From: Acidobacteriota bacterium
GTDB lineage: Bacteria; Acidobacteriota; Thermoanaerobaculia; Multivoradales; JAGPDF01
Direction: 5' to 3'
Assembly: GCA_012521815.1 (NCBI GenBank)
Contig: JAAYLR010000042.1
Span: 1 to 34,316, forward strand
DNA length: 34,316 nt
The translations under genes were made by a program, and so were the position numbers. The notes below the pieces were generated by a model, which was not told where the DNA came from, searched no databases, and saw nothing but the letters and a program-made list of their open reading frames with translations. This document shows positions 1-9,900 of the stretch, piece by piece (position 1 is the first letter of the stretch; each line of letters opens with the position of its first letter).

Positions 1-20
1 GCGGCCGCGCGGCCGCCGCG

Positions 21-29
21 ATTATCTCA
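21..29 (-). promoter_or_regulatory. possible extended -10 promoter facing off the left edge
   Basis: On the minus strand the bases read TGA-GATAAT, which fits an extended -10 element (TGn plus a TATAAT-like hexamer). It points toward the left edge, so it could serve a gene outside the window. The first 16 bases of the window form a perfect GC palindrome (two GCGGCCGC blocks) near the expected start of that transcript. No convincing -35 box is visible and no gene can be seen, so this is weak. Confidence 0.25.
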
Positions 30-49
30 CAGCCGGTGCGGAGGCGGTT

Positions 50-865
50 TCAGAAACGCGCGAGGATCGACTGGAGCGCGTGCAGCGCCGCCGCGGCGTC
101 GTCGAGCACCAGACCCATGCCGGCCGGACCGCTGCCGGGTGAGGTCGCCGGGCGGCTGTGGACCACCTCGGCACGGGTGCAGAGCGGCTGCACCTCCGGC
201 AACGGCAGGTGGACCTCGAGCGTGCAGACAGTGCCGACCGGGAGCGGCTCGTCACCCGGAATGAAGATCCCTCCGTAGGCGAGATCCTGCTCGACGATCC
301 GGCGCAGCTCAGCGAGCGCCCGGATCGTGAGACGGACGAGGCTGCCGGGCTCCAGGCTCACCTCGAACCGTGCGGGCAGAGGCTCTTCGGGATTCCCGGG
401 CTCTTCGAGCTCTTCGAGATCTTCGAGCTCTTCGAGAACTTCTGGCTCTTCCGGAAGCGGGTCGGGGACGGCTTCGGAAGCCGGTGACGGCTCCGGGAAC
501 GCCTCGGCCTCCTCTTCCGGCAGGAGAGCGGTCGCGGCGGGAATCGTGGCGCTCGTGGGGAAGAGCTCGCTCACCAGCTCCACGGGGGAGAGGAAGCGCA
601 CCCCCACGCCTTGCGGACGGACCTGACGCAGCTGGAGCGGGACCCGCACGAGCCGCGCCACCTGCCCCTCGATCACGACCTCCCGCTCCCGGTGGGAGAT
701 CTCGAGGCGCAGCCGCTCGCCCCGCTCGAGCGCCACGTTGGTGCTCAGGAAGAGACCGCTGAACGAGACGTTCATCGTGAACCCCTGATGAACCGTTCTC
801 GTGGCCAGACGGTTGAACTTCACCGTGAGGCGACGCGGGTAGCGCCGGTTCTCTCTGCGTTCCAC
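50..865 (-). CDS. two-domain PilZ protein with acidic linker
   Basis: A 271-residue soluble protein, probably a c-di-GMP receptor. Residues 4-102 form a canonical PilZ domain: the arginine motif is R7-R8-Y-P-R11 (RxxxR) and the second motif is N32-V-S34-F-S-G37 (NxSxxG), the residues that bind c-di-GMP in the family. Residues 115-165 are a Glu/Pro-rich linker with LEEL/EDL repeats. Residues 166-271 form a second, divergent PilZ-like domain of the type found in myxobacterial PilZ-like proteins (GGIFIPG, then LPVGT). It lacks the arginine motif, so it probably does not bind nucleotide. The GTG start is chosen because it directly precedes the PilZ motif and lies 9 nt after a TATAAT box; no Shine-Dalgarno sequence precedes it. 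It is the last gene after the M23 peptidase, 77 nt downstream. The target process is unknown. Confidence 0.85.
   Translation of the reverse strand: MERRENRRYPRRLTVKFNRLATRTVHQGFTMNVSFSGLFLSTNVALERGERLRLEISHREREVVIEGQVARLVRVPLQLRQVRPQGVGVRFLSPVELVSELFPTSATIPAATALLPEEEAEAFPEPSPASEAVPDPLPEEPEVLEELEDLEELEEPGNPEEPLPARFEVSLEPGSLVRLTIRALAELRRIVEQDLAYGGIFIPGDEPLPVGTVCTLEVHLPLPEVQPLCTRAEVVHSRPATSPGSGPAGMGLVLDDAAAALHALQSILARF
401..436 (-). repeat. four 9-nt tandem repeats encoding the acidic linker
   Basis: The plus strand carries four consecutive 9-nt units (ctcttcgag three times, atcttcgag once). On the coding strand these give the Leu/Glu/Asp-rich stretch around residues 144-155 of the PilZ protein. 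Imperfect copies flank the block. The repeat is in frame, so slippage would change linker length in steps of three residues without breaking the gene. Confidence 0.8.
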
Positions 866-874
866 TGGAGGTGG

Positions 875-902
875 ATTATACCCACCCGTCGGGGTAGGTC
901 CA
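875..902 (-). promoter_or_regulatory. promoter for the PilZ gene, near-leaderless
   Basis: On the minus strand there is a perfect TATAAT at 880-875, with TGGACC 16 nt upstream at 902-897 (4 of 6 matches to TTGACA). The -10 box ends 9 nt before the GTG start at 865, so transcription would begin at or within a base or two of the start codon. The 9 nt between contain no Shine-Dalgarno sequence. This predicts a leaderless mRNA and lets the PilZ gene be expressed apart from the upstream operon. Confidence 0.55.
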
Positions 903-942
903 GAGGGCGACTCCGCGGGGGGAGACCCACTCTCCCGGCGGC

Positions 943-2007
943 TCAGCGCAGCGGCGAGGGCAGCGGGAAGCGTTGAGCGGGAGGGGTCCGCACGATCTCG
1001 AAGAGCCCCTCTTCCTCGTCCCAGACCCGGTCGAGGACGTGCAGCCGGGGATCGACCGGACGCGGATCCCTCCCCACCCCTTCCCGGATCTCGTAGTGCA
1101 GGTGCTGGGTCGTGGTCCAGCCGGTCCCGCCCACGGTCGCGATCGGCTGGCCCCGCCTGACCCGCTCCCCCCGCCGCACCAGCAGCTGATCGCAATGGCC
1201 GAAGAGGGTCAGGAAACGCTCGCCGTGGCGCAGCGCCACCAGCCGGCCAAGCCGCCACCACTCCCCTTCCCGGCGATCGAAGACCCCGGCGAAGACCACG
1301 TTCCCGTCGGCGGGAGCGAGCACCGGAGTGCCCAGAGGCGCCGCGAGATCGAGCCCGGCGTGGAAGTCGAGCTCCTGGGTGTACGGGTTGCGCCGAGGTC
1401 CGAAGCCGGCCACGAGGACCGATTCGGCGCGCCCGAGGGGCGAGATGCTGGGCACCTGCGCGAGCCACGGCGGCCGCTGCCGGTCGATCCCCTCGATCTC
1501 GTCGAGCATCCGCTCCGTGCGGGTGAGGACGCTCGCCACCTCGGCCTCGAGCCGCAGACCGCGGCGGGCCACGGCGGCGAATACCGTCTCGACCTCTTCC
1601 CGGGCCGGCGGCGGGGTCGTCATGGGGTGGTTCGGCAGCGCCAGGAGCCGATGCGCCTTCTCCACCTGCCGGGCGGCGGCCGCCGCCAGCCGGGCGCTCT
1701 CCTCGAGCTCCCCGGTGAGCGCCTTGAGCCGCTCGCCGAGCTGCGTCCGCCGCTCGCTCTGGACCGCCGCCGTGCGTTCCGCGCGGGGAACTCCGAGGGT
1801 CCACGGCAGCGTCGCCCAGCCCGCGGCGCTCCCGGCCACCGCGAGCAGCACGAAGAGCCCGAACAGCCGGGCGGTCCAGGGGCCGAGGTGGAGGCGCAGC
1901 GCCCGCCGGCGCGGGTTCTCGGGCACGATCTGGAGCTCGAGCCCCCGACGCCGGACGAGCTGGGCACCGGTGGGGGGGGTGGGTCGGAACTGCGGGGGCT
2001 GACTCAC
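943..2007 (-). CDS. membrane-anchored M23 family metallopeptidase
   Basis: A 354-residue predicted peptidoglycan endopeptidase acting outside the inner membrane. One transmembrane segment spans about residues 46-66 after a basic cytoplasmic N-terminus. Residues 80-125 are probably coiled coil, and 195-320 form the LytM/M23 domain. The zinc ligands H216 and D220 (HAGLD) and H304 (HLHYE) are all present, as are the catalytic histidines H271 (FGHCD) and H302, so the enzyme should be active and not a degenerate activator. The start is a GTG overlapping the stop of the upstream suhB-like gene (GTGA), which implies translational coupling. Family members of this shape trim or remodel cell wall during elongation or division. 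The exact substrate bond cannot be read from the sequence. Confidence 0.88.
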   Translation of the reverse strand: MSQPPQFRPTPPTGAQLVRRRGLELQIVPENPRRRALRLHLGPWTARLFGLFVLLAVAGSAAGWATLPWTLGVPRAERTAAVQSERRTQLGERLKALTGELEESARLAAAAARQVEKAHRLLALPNHPMTTPPPAREEVETVFAAVARRGLRLEAEVASVLTRTERMLDEIEGIDRQRPPWLAQVPSISPLGRAESVLVAGFGPRRNPYTQELDFHAGLDLAAPLGTPVLAPADGNVVFAGVFDRREGEWWRLGRLVALRHGERFLTLFGHCDQLLVRRGERVRRGQPIATVGGTGWTTTQHLHYEIREGVGRDPRPVDPRLHVLDRVWDEEEGLFEIVRTPPAQRFPLPSPLR

Positions 2008-2828
2008 CGCGCCAGCCGGGCGACCCGCTCCTCGCTCGCATGGCCGTGGATCAGCGCGAGCAGCTCGCGGTGCACCGGGATCCCGCCCGCGAGCACGTTG
2101 CCGCTCGCGAGATAGCCGTCACCACCGTCGAAGTCGCTCACCGCCCCGCCGGCCTCCTCGACGAGCAGGGCGCCGGCGGCGATGTCCCAGGCCGAGAGGC
2201 GCAGCTCGAAGAAGCCGTCGTAGACGCCGGCGGCCGTGTAGGCGAGGTCGAGGGCGGCGGCGCCGCAGCGCCGGATCGCCCGGGCCTGTCGCAGCGCGTC
2301 GCGGAAGATGCCGAGGTAGAGATCGAGGGCGCCGAGGGCGCGGAACGGATAGCCGGTGGCGAGAAACGAGCCATCGAGGCCGCGCCGGGCGGAGACCGCG
2401 AGCCGCTCGCCATCGAGGAACGCGCCGCCTCCCCGGGTGGCGCGGAAGAGGTGCCGGCCCACCGGGTCGAGGATCACGCCGGCCACCGGCCGGTTCCCTT
2501 CGAGGCAGGCGATCGAGACCGCGAAGATCGGCAGCCCCTGCACGAAGTTCGTGGTGCCGTCGAGCGGATCGATGAGCCAGGTCAGCTCGCCCGCCGCGCC
2601 CCGTCCGCCGCTGGAGCCGCCCTCCTCGCCGACGATCCGGTGATCCGGGAAACGGCTGCGCAGCTCGCTGGTCACCGTCCGCTCGCTCTCGCGGTCCGCC
2701 TCGGTCACGTAGTCGTTCTTCGCCTTCTCTTCCACCAGGAGACCGGCGCGGCGGAAATGATGCCGCAGCACCGCCGCTCCGGCTTCGGCGGCGGCGGTGG
2801 CGGCGGCGAGCAGCTCGACGTACGGCAT
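2004..2828 (-). CDS. suhB: inositol monophosphatase family protein (SuhB-like)
   Basis: A 274-residue Mg-dependent sugar or inositol phosphate phosphatase. The family metal-binding motifs are intact: G67-E-E-G, motif A W84-L-I-D87-P-L-D90-G-T-T, and motif B W214-D215 followed by EEAGG. Length matches bacterial SuhB/IMPase. It lies 6 nt after pyrC and overlaps the M23 gene at its 3' end, so it is co-transcribed with the pyrimidine genes. The substrate is uncertain: bacterial members hydrolyse inositol-1-phosphate, glycerol phosphates or nucleotide-derived phosphates such as PAP, and E. coli SuhB also acts in rRNA transcription complexes. The symbol reflects family membership only. Confidence 0.85.
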   Translation of the reverse strand: MPYVELLAAATAAAEAGAAVLRHHFRRAGLLVEEKAKNDYVTEADRESERTVTSELRSRFPDHRIVGEEGGSSGGRGAAGELTWLIDPLDGTTNFVQGLPIFAVSIACLEGNRPVAGVILDPVGRHLFRATRGGGAFLDGERLAVSARRGLDGSFLATGYPFRALGALDLYLGIFRDALRQARAIRRCGAAALDLAYTAAGVYDGFFELRLSAWDIAAGALLVEEAGGAVSDFDGGDGYLASGNVLAGGIPVHRELLALIHGHASEERVARLAR

Positions 2829-2834
2829 CCGGTC

Positions 2835-4114
2835 TCAGGGCAGGCGGACGGGCACGCCACCCAGGATCGTACCCACCGGCGCCCCCCGCAGCTTCCAGCC
2901 GGCGAACGGCGTGTTGCGCCCCTTGCTCCGGAAGGTCGCCGGATCGACCGTGACCTCGCGGTCGAGAGCGAGCAGCGTGAGATCGCCCGGCCGCCCGGGA
3001 GCGAGGGTGCCGGTCTCGAGCCCGAGGATCCGGGCCGGCCCCGCGGTGAGCAGCTCGACGAACCGGCCGAGACCGATCACCCCCGGCCGGACCAGCCGGT
3101 CGAGCCCCAGGCTCACCATCGTCTCGAGCCCGACGATGCCGAACGGCGCGGCGCTGAACTCCACGTCCTTCTCGTCGGCATGGTGCGGCGCGTGGTCGCT
3201 CGCGAGCGCGTCCACGGTGCCGTCGGCGAGCCCGGCGAGGAGCGCCTGCCGGTCGGCTTCGGAGCGGAGCGGCGGGTTCATCTTCACGTTCGTCGAGAAC
3301 GTGGTGTCCGCCACCGCCTGGTCGGTGAGGAGCAGATGATGGGGCGTCACCTCGCAGGTCACGCCGAGCCCGCGGCGCTTGCCCTCACGGACCAGCTCGA
3401 GACAGCGCGCGGTCGAGAGGTGCATGACGTGGTACCGGCCGCCGGTCTCGGCGAGCAGGAGCAGGTCGCGGGCGACCATCACCTCCTCGGCGAGCCCCGG
3501 GATCCCGGGCAGCCCGAGCCGGGTCGACCACTCCCCCTCGTGCATCACCCCGTTGCCCGAAAGGAAGAGATCCTGGGCGTGCTGGAGGATCGGCCGGCCG
3601 AAGTGCTGGGCGTAGAGGAGCGCCCGGCGCATCAGCTCGGTGTCGACCACCGGACGGCCGTCGTCGGAGAAGGCGACGGCGCCGGCGGCGGCCATCTCCC
3701 CCATCTCCGTCAGCTCCTCGCCGGCCATCCCCTTGCTGATCGCGCCGACCGGATGCACCCGCGCGAAGCCGTGGCGGGCGGCCTCGGTGACGATGAACTC
3801 GGTCACCGCGCGCTCGTCGTTCACCGGCGCGGTGTTGGCCATGCACGCCACGGAGGTGAAGCCGCCGGCCGCCGCGGCCGCGGTCCCGGTCCGGATCGTC
3901 TCCTTGTACTCGTGTCCGGGCTCGCGCAGGTGCACGTGCATGTCGATCAGCCCCGGGGTGACCACCAGCCCGGTGGCGTCTACCACCTCGCAACCCGCCG
4001 GCGGCGCGATCTCCGCGGCCACCGAAGCCACGACGCCCCCTTCGATCAGGACGTCGAACCGGCCATCCCGGCCGGCGGCAGGATCGACCAGCCGCCCGCC
4101 CCGTACCAGCAGCT

Positions 4115-4118
<4 letters not shown>
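2835..4118 (-). CDS. pyrC: dihydroorotase, class I
   Basis: A 427-residue enzyme interconverting N-carbamoyl-aspartate and dihydroorotate, the third step of de novo pyrimidine synthesis. Metal and substrate residues are visible: D59-x-H61-x-H63-x-REPG, the SDDG motif at 151-154, H180, H233 (VMHLS) and the catalytic D308 (SDHAPH). Length and order fit the class I bacterial dihydroorotases that often pair with aspartate carbamoyltransferase. One detail is unusual: the usual HxED around the metal ligand H180 reads H-A-Q-D, so the conserved Glu is Gln; the ligand His itself is kept. The ATG start overlaps the pyrB stop (ATGA). Cytoplasmic; probably active. Confidence 0.95.
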
Positions 4119-5052
<934 letters not shown>

Positions 5053-5056
<4 letters not shown>

Positions 5057-5607
5057 GCCGGCTCCTCGCGGCCGAGGATCTCGACCTTGTCCACGCCGTC
5101 GGTGGCCTCGAAGCTCACCCGGATCTCCTCCTGGGTCGAGGTCGGAACCCGCCGCCCGACGATGTCCGCCTGGACCGGGAGCTCCCGGTGGCCGCGGTCG
5201 ATGAGCACCGCCAGCTCCACCCGCCGGGGCCGGCCGTAGTCGCGCAGCGCGTCGAGCGCCGCCCGCACCGTGCGTCCGGTGTAGAGCACGTCGTCGCAGA
5301 GCACCAGCACCCGCCCGTCCACCGGTCCCGGGATATGGCTCGACCGGACCACCGGGTGCGGCCCGATCGTCGAGAGATCGTCGCGGTAGAGGGTGATGTC
5401 GAGGCTGCCGATCGGCACCTGGCGCCCCTCCATCTGCTCGAGCTCGCGCGCCAGCGCTTCGGCCAGGGGCACCCCGCGGGTGCGGATCCCGACCAGGATC
5501 AGATCGGCGCTGCCTCCGGTGTGTTCGAGGATCTCGCCCGCCATCCGGCGGACGACACGGCGCATCTGGGCGCCGTCGAGAATCGTCACCTTCGGAATCA
5601 GTTGCAA
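5053..5607 (-). CDS. pyrR: PyrR, pyrimidine operon regulator / uracil phosphoribosyltransferase fold
   Basis: A 184-residue phosphoribosyltransferase-fold protein that in other bacteria binds pyr mRNA in a UMP-dependent way and often has weak uracil phosphoribosyltransferase activity. The PRPP loop is clear at about 101-113 ([13 protein letters not shown]), and the family N-terminus (VTILD, then MRR) and C-terminus (VDKVEIL) are recognisable. No ATG fits the N-terminus. The TTG at 5607 keeps the whole first strand and gives a family-typical length; a GTG at 5589 (178 residues) is the alternative. A perfect GGGGGCCCCC palindrome directly abuts the TTG. It heads the pyr operon, and its TGA overlaps the pyrB ATG. 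Confidence 0.9.
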
Positions 5608-5617
5608 GGGGGCCCCC
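5608..5617. promoter_or_regulatory. pyrR: GC palindrome abutting the pyrR start codon
   Basis: The ten bases next to the TTG start of pyrR are GGGGGCCCCC, a perfect palindrome. They occupy the place where a Shine-Dalgarno sequence should lie, with the G-run as the only possible one. In mRNA the region could pair with itself or a neighbour and hide the start. This would suit translational control, but no more than the symmetry is seen. Confidence 0.4.
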
Positions 5618-5631
5618 GTCGAACGGGCGGC

Positions 5632-5661
5632 AGGATAGCGACGCCCCGGAAGGGGTGTCAA
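5632..5661 (-). promoter_or_regulatory. promoter of the pyr operon
   Basis: On the minus strand a perfect TTGACA (5661-5656) is followed after 18 nt by TATCCT (5637-5632). The expected transcription start is near 5625, giving a leader of only about 18 nt before the pyrR TTG. The spacer contains CCCC-TTCC-GGGG, an inverted repeat that could be an operator. The leader is far shorter than the roughly 100 nt or more needed for a PyrR-type antiterminator/terminator pair. Confidence 0.65.
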
Positions 5662-5742
5662 ACGGCCGAAGGTTGATAGACTGTTCGCTTCCGCCGGCGC
5701 CGGTGCCGGCGGGTTGACCCGGACCCGAACCCCGAGACCGCG

Positions 5743-6285
5743 ATGACCGACCCGACCTCCACGCCGCCCGCCACGGGCTGGCGCGCCCACCGCCAGGAGA
5801 TCAAGTTCCTGGCGCTCTTCCTCGCCCTGCTGCTGGGCAGCTTCACCGTGATCGCCTTCAAGCCCGTCAACGACCACGTCATCGAGCCGTTCACCGCCGG
5901 TGTCGCGAAGGCGAGCGGCTTCGTGCTCGCGGCGATCGGACAGGGGACGGAGATGTCGGGCACCATCATCCGCAACCAGCGCTTCGCGGTGAACATCCGC
6001 AACGGCTGCAACGGCGTCGAAGCGATGCTGATCTACGGCGCCGCGGTGCTCGCCTTCCCCGCCGCCTGGCGCACCCGCATCCGGGGCTTCCTGCTCGGCA
6101 TGGTGGCGATCCAGATCGTCAACCTCGTGCGGGTGGTGGCCCTCTTCCTGACCGGCGCCTACCTCCCCTCGCTCTTCGACAGCTCGCACACGGTGATCTG
6201 GCAGACGATCGTCATCCTCTCCAGCGTGGTGCTCTGGATCTACTGGGCGCAGCGCATCGTGCCGCGGGCGCAAGCCGCGTCATGA
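5743..6285 (+). CDS. xrtH: exosortase, short XrtH-like form
   Basis: A 180-residue integral membrane protease/transpeptidase that in this family recognises C-terminal sorting signals of exported proteins. The three catalytic positions are in the usual order: C89 in N-G-C-N-G, R130 in N-L-V-R-V, and H149 in S-S-H-T. About four or five hydrophobic segments are visible (22-40, 92-107, 113-136, 150-168). The short length and the gene for a small membrane protein directly downstream resemble exosortase H, whose known targets end in an IPTLxxWG-type signal; the subtype is from memory and unverified. No protein in this window ends in such a signal. The ATG has only a poor Shine-Dalgarno sequence. 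It is divergent from pyrR across 135 nt. Confidence 0.8.
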   Translation: MTDPTSTPPATGWRAHRQEIKFLALFLALLLGSFTVIAFKPVNDHVIEPFTAGVAKASGFVLAAIGQGTEMSGTIIRNQRFAVNIRNGCNGVEAMLIYGAAVLAFPAAWRTRIRGFLLGMVAIQIVNLVRVVALFLTGAYLPSLFDSSHTVIWQTIVILSSVVLWIYWAQRIVPRAQAAS

Positions 6286-6875
6286 AGAGCCGTGACGGCG
6301 AGCGCGCCGAACGCTCCTGGGCCAGCCGCTTCCTGCGCAACCTGCTGCTCTGGGCGGTGCCCGTCACCCTCGTCTGGATCCTGCTCACGCCGTACTACAA
6401 CCGCTTCCTCACCGTCAGCGCCGAGCGGCTCCTCCGCCTCACGGAGTCGCCGGCGGCAACCGGTCTGACCCTCAGCGACCGGCATTTCGCCGTCGTCACC
6501 CGGGCCGACCTCTCGGCTGCGCGCGGCTACCTCTACCGGATCCGGGTCAGCGACATCCATTTCAACTGGCTGATGCTCGGGACCTTCTTCCTGGCGGTCC
6601 CCGGGGTCACCTTCCGGCGGCGGCTCGGCAACCTCGGGTGGGCGGCGCTCGCCACGGTCTGCTTCCACATCGTCTCCCTCTTCCTCTTCGTGAAGTTCGT
6701 CTACGCCACCCAGCTCGCGAGCTGGAGCCTCGCCCAGTACGGGGCGGCGGCGCGGGAGACCTGGGGGATGGCCAAGCACGTCTTCGACCTGCCCCTGAAG
6801 TTCGCCTGGCCGTTCCTCCTCTGGGCCGGCTTCTATCTCCGGGCGTTCTTCGCCCCGTCCGACCCCTCCCGGTAG
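6282..6875 (+). CDS. membrane protein partner of the exosortase
   Basis: A 197-residue protein starting inside the exosortase stop codon (ATGA overlap), so the two are translationally coupled. It has a basic N-terminus, a first hydrophobic segment at about 20-36, a polar stretch of about 55 residues that is probably periplasmic, and further segments at about 94-110, 119-137 and 176-192. No catalytic motif is recognised. Position, size and topology match the small membrane proteins encoded next to exosortase H genes; a role in presenting or processing the sorted protein is inference. Confidence 0.7.
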   Translation: MKSRDGERAERSWASRFLRNLLLWAVPVTLVWILLTPYYNRFLTVSAERLLRLTESPAATGLTLSDRHFAVVTRADLSAARGYLYRIRVSDIHFNWLMLGTFFLAVPGVTFRRRLGNLGWAALATVCFHIVSLFLFVKFVYATQLASWSLAQYGAAARETWGMAKHVFDLPLKFAWPFLLWAGFYLRAFFAPSDPSR

Positions 6876-6914
6876 GCCGGCGACCCCCAGATCTGGCGGC
6901 GCCGCCGCGCACCG

Positions 6915-6954
6915 CCACAAGCTCTTGTGGGGCACACCCCTCCTCTGGTAGTTT
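6915..6954 (+). promoter_or_regulatory. smc: possible smc promoter with inverted repeat
   Basis: An inverted repeat with 7-bp arms (CCACAAG, 2 nt, CTTGTGG) covers 6915-6930. Its right half contains TTGTGG, which has a TAGTTT hexamer 18 nt downstream at 6949-6954. Both hexamers are weak matches to sigma-70 boxes. The arrangement would put an operator-like dyad over the -35 box of smc. The 2-nt centre is too small for an RNA hairpin loop, so a DNA site is more likely than a terminator. Confidence 0.35.
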
Positions 6955-6971
6955 CGCCGGCCGAGGTCGTC

Positions 6972-9900
6972 ATGCTCAAGCTGCAGAGTCTGGAGCTGTC
7001 GGGGTTCAAGTCGTTCGTCGATCCAGCCACCGTGCGGTTCGCCGGCGGGGTGACGGCGATCGTCGGCCCGAACGGCTGCGGCAAGAGCAACCTCACCGAA
7101 GCGCTCACCTGGGTCCTCGGCGAGCAGAGCGCCAAGTCGGTGCGCGGCGACACGATGGAGGACGTCATCTTCAACGGCACCGAGCAGCGCCATCCGCTCG
7201 GCATGGCCGAGGTGACCGTCACCTTCGCCTGCGACCCCTCCTTCGAGCGGGCCGAGGAGGGACGGCTGACGATCTCCCGCCGCGTCTTCCGCTCGGGCGA
7301 GAGCCAGTACCGGATCAACGGCCGGGTCGTGCGCCTGCGCGACGTGAAGGACCTGTTCATGGACACCGGCCTCGGGATCCGGGCCTACTCCGTGATCGAA
7401 CAGGGGCGGATCGGGATGATCCTCTCGGGCAAGCCGCAGGAGCGGCGCCGCCTGATCGAGGAGGCCGCCGGCATCACCCGGTACAAGGTACGCAAGCATC
7501 AGGCCGAGCTGAAGCTCCAGGAGGCGACGGGCAACCTGATGCGCCTCGACGACATCCTCGCCGAGGTGGAACGCAACCTCCGGGTGCTCAAGCGGCAGGC
7601 AGCGGCGGCGCGCCGCTACGAGGAGCGGCGCGCCGAGCTGCGCACCCGCCAGCGCGAGCTGCTGCTCGGTCGGCACGCCGAGCTCGCCGGCAGCCTCGCC
7701 GGCCAGCGCCACGGCCTCGACGCCGCGGTGGCGGCCGAGGCGGCCTCGACGGCCGAGGTCGCCCGCGAGGAGGCCGCGCTCGCGGCCCGGCGCGAGGAGG
7801 TCGAGCGGCAGGCCACGGCCCTCGCCGAGGAGGCGCGGCAGCAGGCGGCGCTCGTCGGCACCATCGAAGGGCGGCAGGAGTTCCTGCGCGGGGCGCTGCG
7901 CACCGGCGACGACCTGCGCGCTCGCGCCCGGGCCGGCGCCGAACAGGCCCAGCGGCGCGATGGCGAGATCGCCAACCGCGAGCGGCGGCTCGCCGAGCTC
8001 GCCACCCAGCGCGCGGAGCTCGCCGACCTCGTCGCGCGGGCGGCCGCCGCCGTCGCCGACGAGGAGCAGGCGCTCGCCACCGCCCGGCAGACCGCGGCGC
8101 TCGCCGAACGCCAGCTCGAGAGCCGCCGCGAGGAGCTGCTCGTCTCGCTCGGCGGCCTCGACACGCTGCGCAGCCGCTCCCATCGCGAGCAGATCGAGAT
8201 CGAGAAGGCCGACCTCCGGCTCCGCCACCTCGGCGCGGAACAGGAGGCCCGGGAGCGGGACCGGAGCGAGGCGCGGGCGGAGGCCACGGCCGCCGCCACC
8301 CGCCTCGACGCGCTGGAGGCGCGCGCCCGGGAGGGCGAGCTCGCGCTCTCCCGCGCCGAAGGCTCGGTCGCCGAGGCGCTGGCGCTGGAGGCCGCGGTGA
8401 CCGAACGGCTGCGCGGCTTCGAGACCGATCTCGCCGCCCGCCGGGAGCGGCAGCGTTTCCTCGGCGAGCTCGCCGCCGCCGAGGCGGCGGGACGGCAGGA
8501 GCTCACCGACCGCCTCGCGGCCGCCGGAGTCGGCGAGGCCGGCTTCCTGGGCGACCACCTGCAGTCGCGGCGGCGGGGTTGGGAGCGGAGCCTCGACCGC
8601 TACCTCGGCGAGCTCGTCGACGCCGTGCTCCTGCCGCCCGGGGCCGATCCGCTCGCGGTGGCCGAGGCGCTCGCGGCGACCGGCGACAACGGCGCCATCG
8701 TGCTCCAGCCGGCGGCTCCGGAGACCCCGGCGAGCCCGCCGCCTCCCGCCGATCCGGCGATCCTTGGCCCGCTCGCCGACGCGGTCGGCCTGCCGCCGCC
8801 GATCGCCGCCTGCCTGCCGCCCGCCTTCCTGGTGGCGAACCGCGAAGCCGCCGTCGAGCTCGCGCGGCGTCATCCCGGAATCGCCTTCCTCACCCGCGAC
8901 CGCCTCTGGGCCAGCTCCGGCCTGCTGCGCCTGCTCGGCAACGGCGCTCAGCCGGGCCTTCTCGCCCGCACCAGCGAGCTCGCCGATCTCGAGGCGCTCC
9001 TCGCCCGGCTCGAAACGGAGCGGCAGGCGGCCGCCGCCGAGCTCGAGCTGCGACTCGCGGCCCGCTCCGCGGCGGCGCAGGCGCTCGGCCGGGAGCGCGA
9101 CGAGCTGGCGGCCGTCCGCCAGGATCTCGCCGTGGCCCGCGCCCGGCGCGAGGAGACGTCCGTGCGGGTGCGCCGGTCCGAAGAGGCGCTCGCCGCGGTG
9201 GCAGCCGAGGCCGCCGAGCTCGCGGCCAGCCGCCAGCGGATCGAGGAACGGTGCCAGCTGCTCTCCCGCGAGCTCGCCGAGGCCACGGCCGCCCACGCCG
9301 TCCGGGAGGCGGCCTTCGACGCCGCCCAGCAGGAGGTCACGGCGGCTCGCGAGACGCGGGAAAACCGGCGTTCGAGCGGCGCCGGCCAGCGCGGACAGCT
9401 CGAGGTCCTCGGCGAACGCCTCCGCTCCCTCGACTTCGAGGCCTCCCGGCTCCGGGAGGAGGCGCGGGACCTCGCAGCCCAGAGCACCGGCTGGCGGCAG
9501 GAGGCCGCCGAGATCGAGAACCGCCTCGCCGAGCTCGCCGCCGCCACGGCCGCGGCCGAACGGGAGCTCGCCGCCGCCGTCGCCCGGCAGGAGCGGGAAG
9601 GGGAGCTCCTGCAGGCCGGCCAGGAGGCGCTCGACTCCGCCCGCGCCGAGCTGCGGCGGCGCGAACAGGAGCTCGCGCAGCTGCGCGCCCGGCGGGAAGA
9701 GGAGCGGAGCGCCGTGGAGGGCGTCCGCGTCGCGCTCGTCGGCCTCGAGCACGATCTCGCCCACCTCGACGCGAGCTACCGGGAGGAGTTCCGGGAGCCG
9801 CTGCCCGAGATCCCGGGCGAGGTCCCGCCCAACCTCCCCGAGCTGGGGGCCGAGGTCGAACGCCTCCGCTCGCTGCTCGAGGCGATGGGTCCGGTCAACG

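Noticed and set aside
6887-6906. Two adjacent palindromes after the exosortase partner gene (CCAGATCTGG and GGCGGCGCCGCC) as a terminator
   Set aside because: The arms have no loop and no T-tract follows; short GC palindromes are expected often in this composition.
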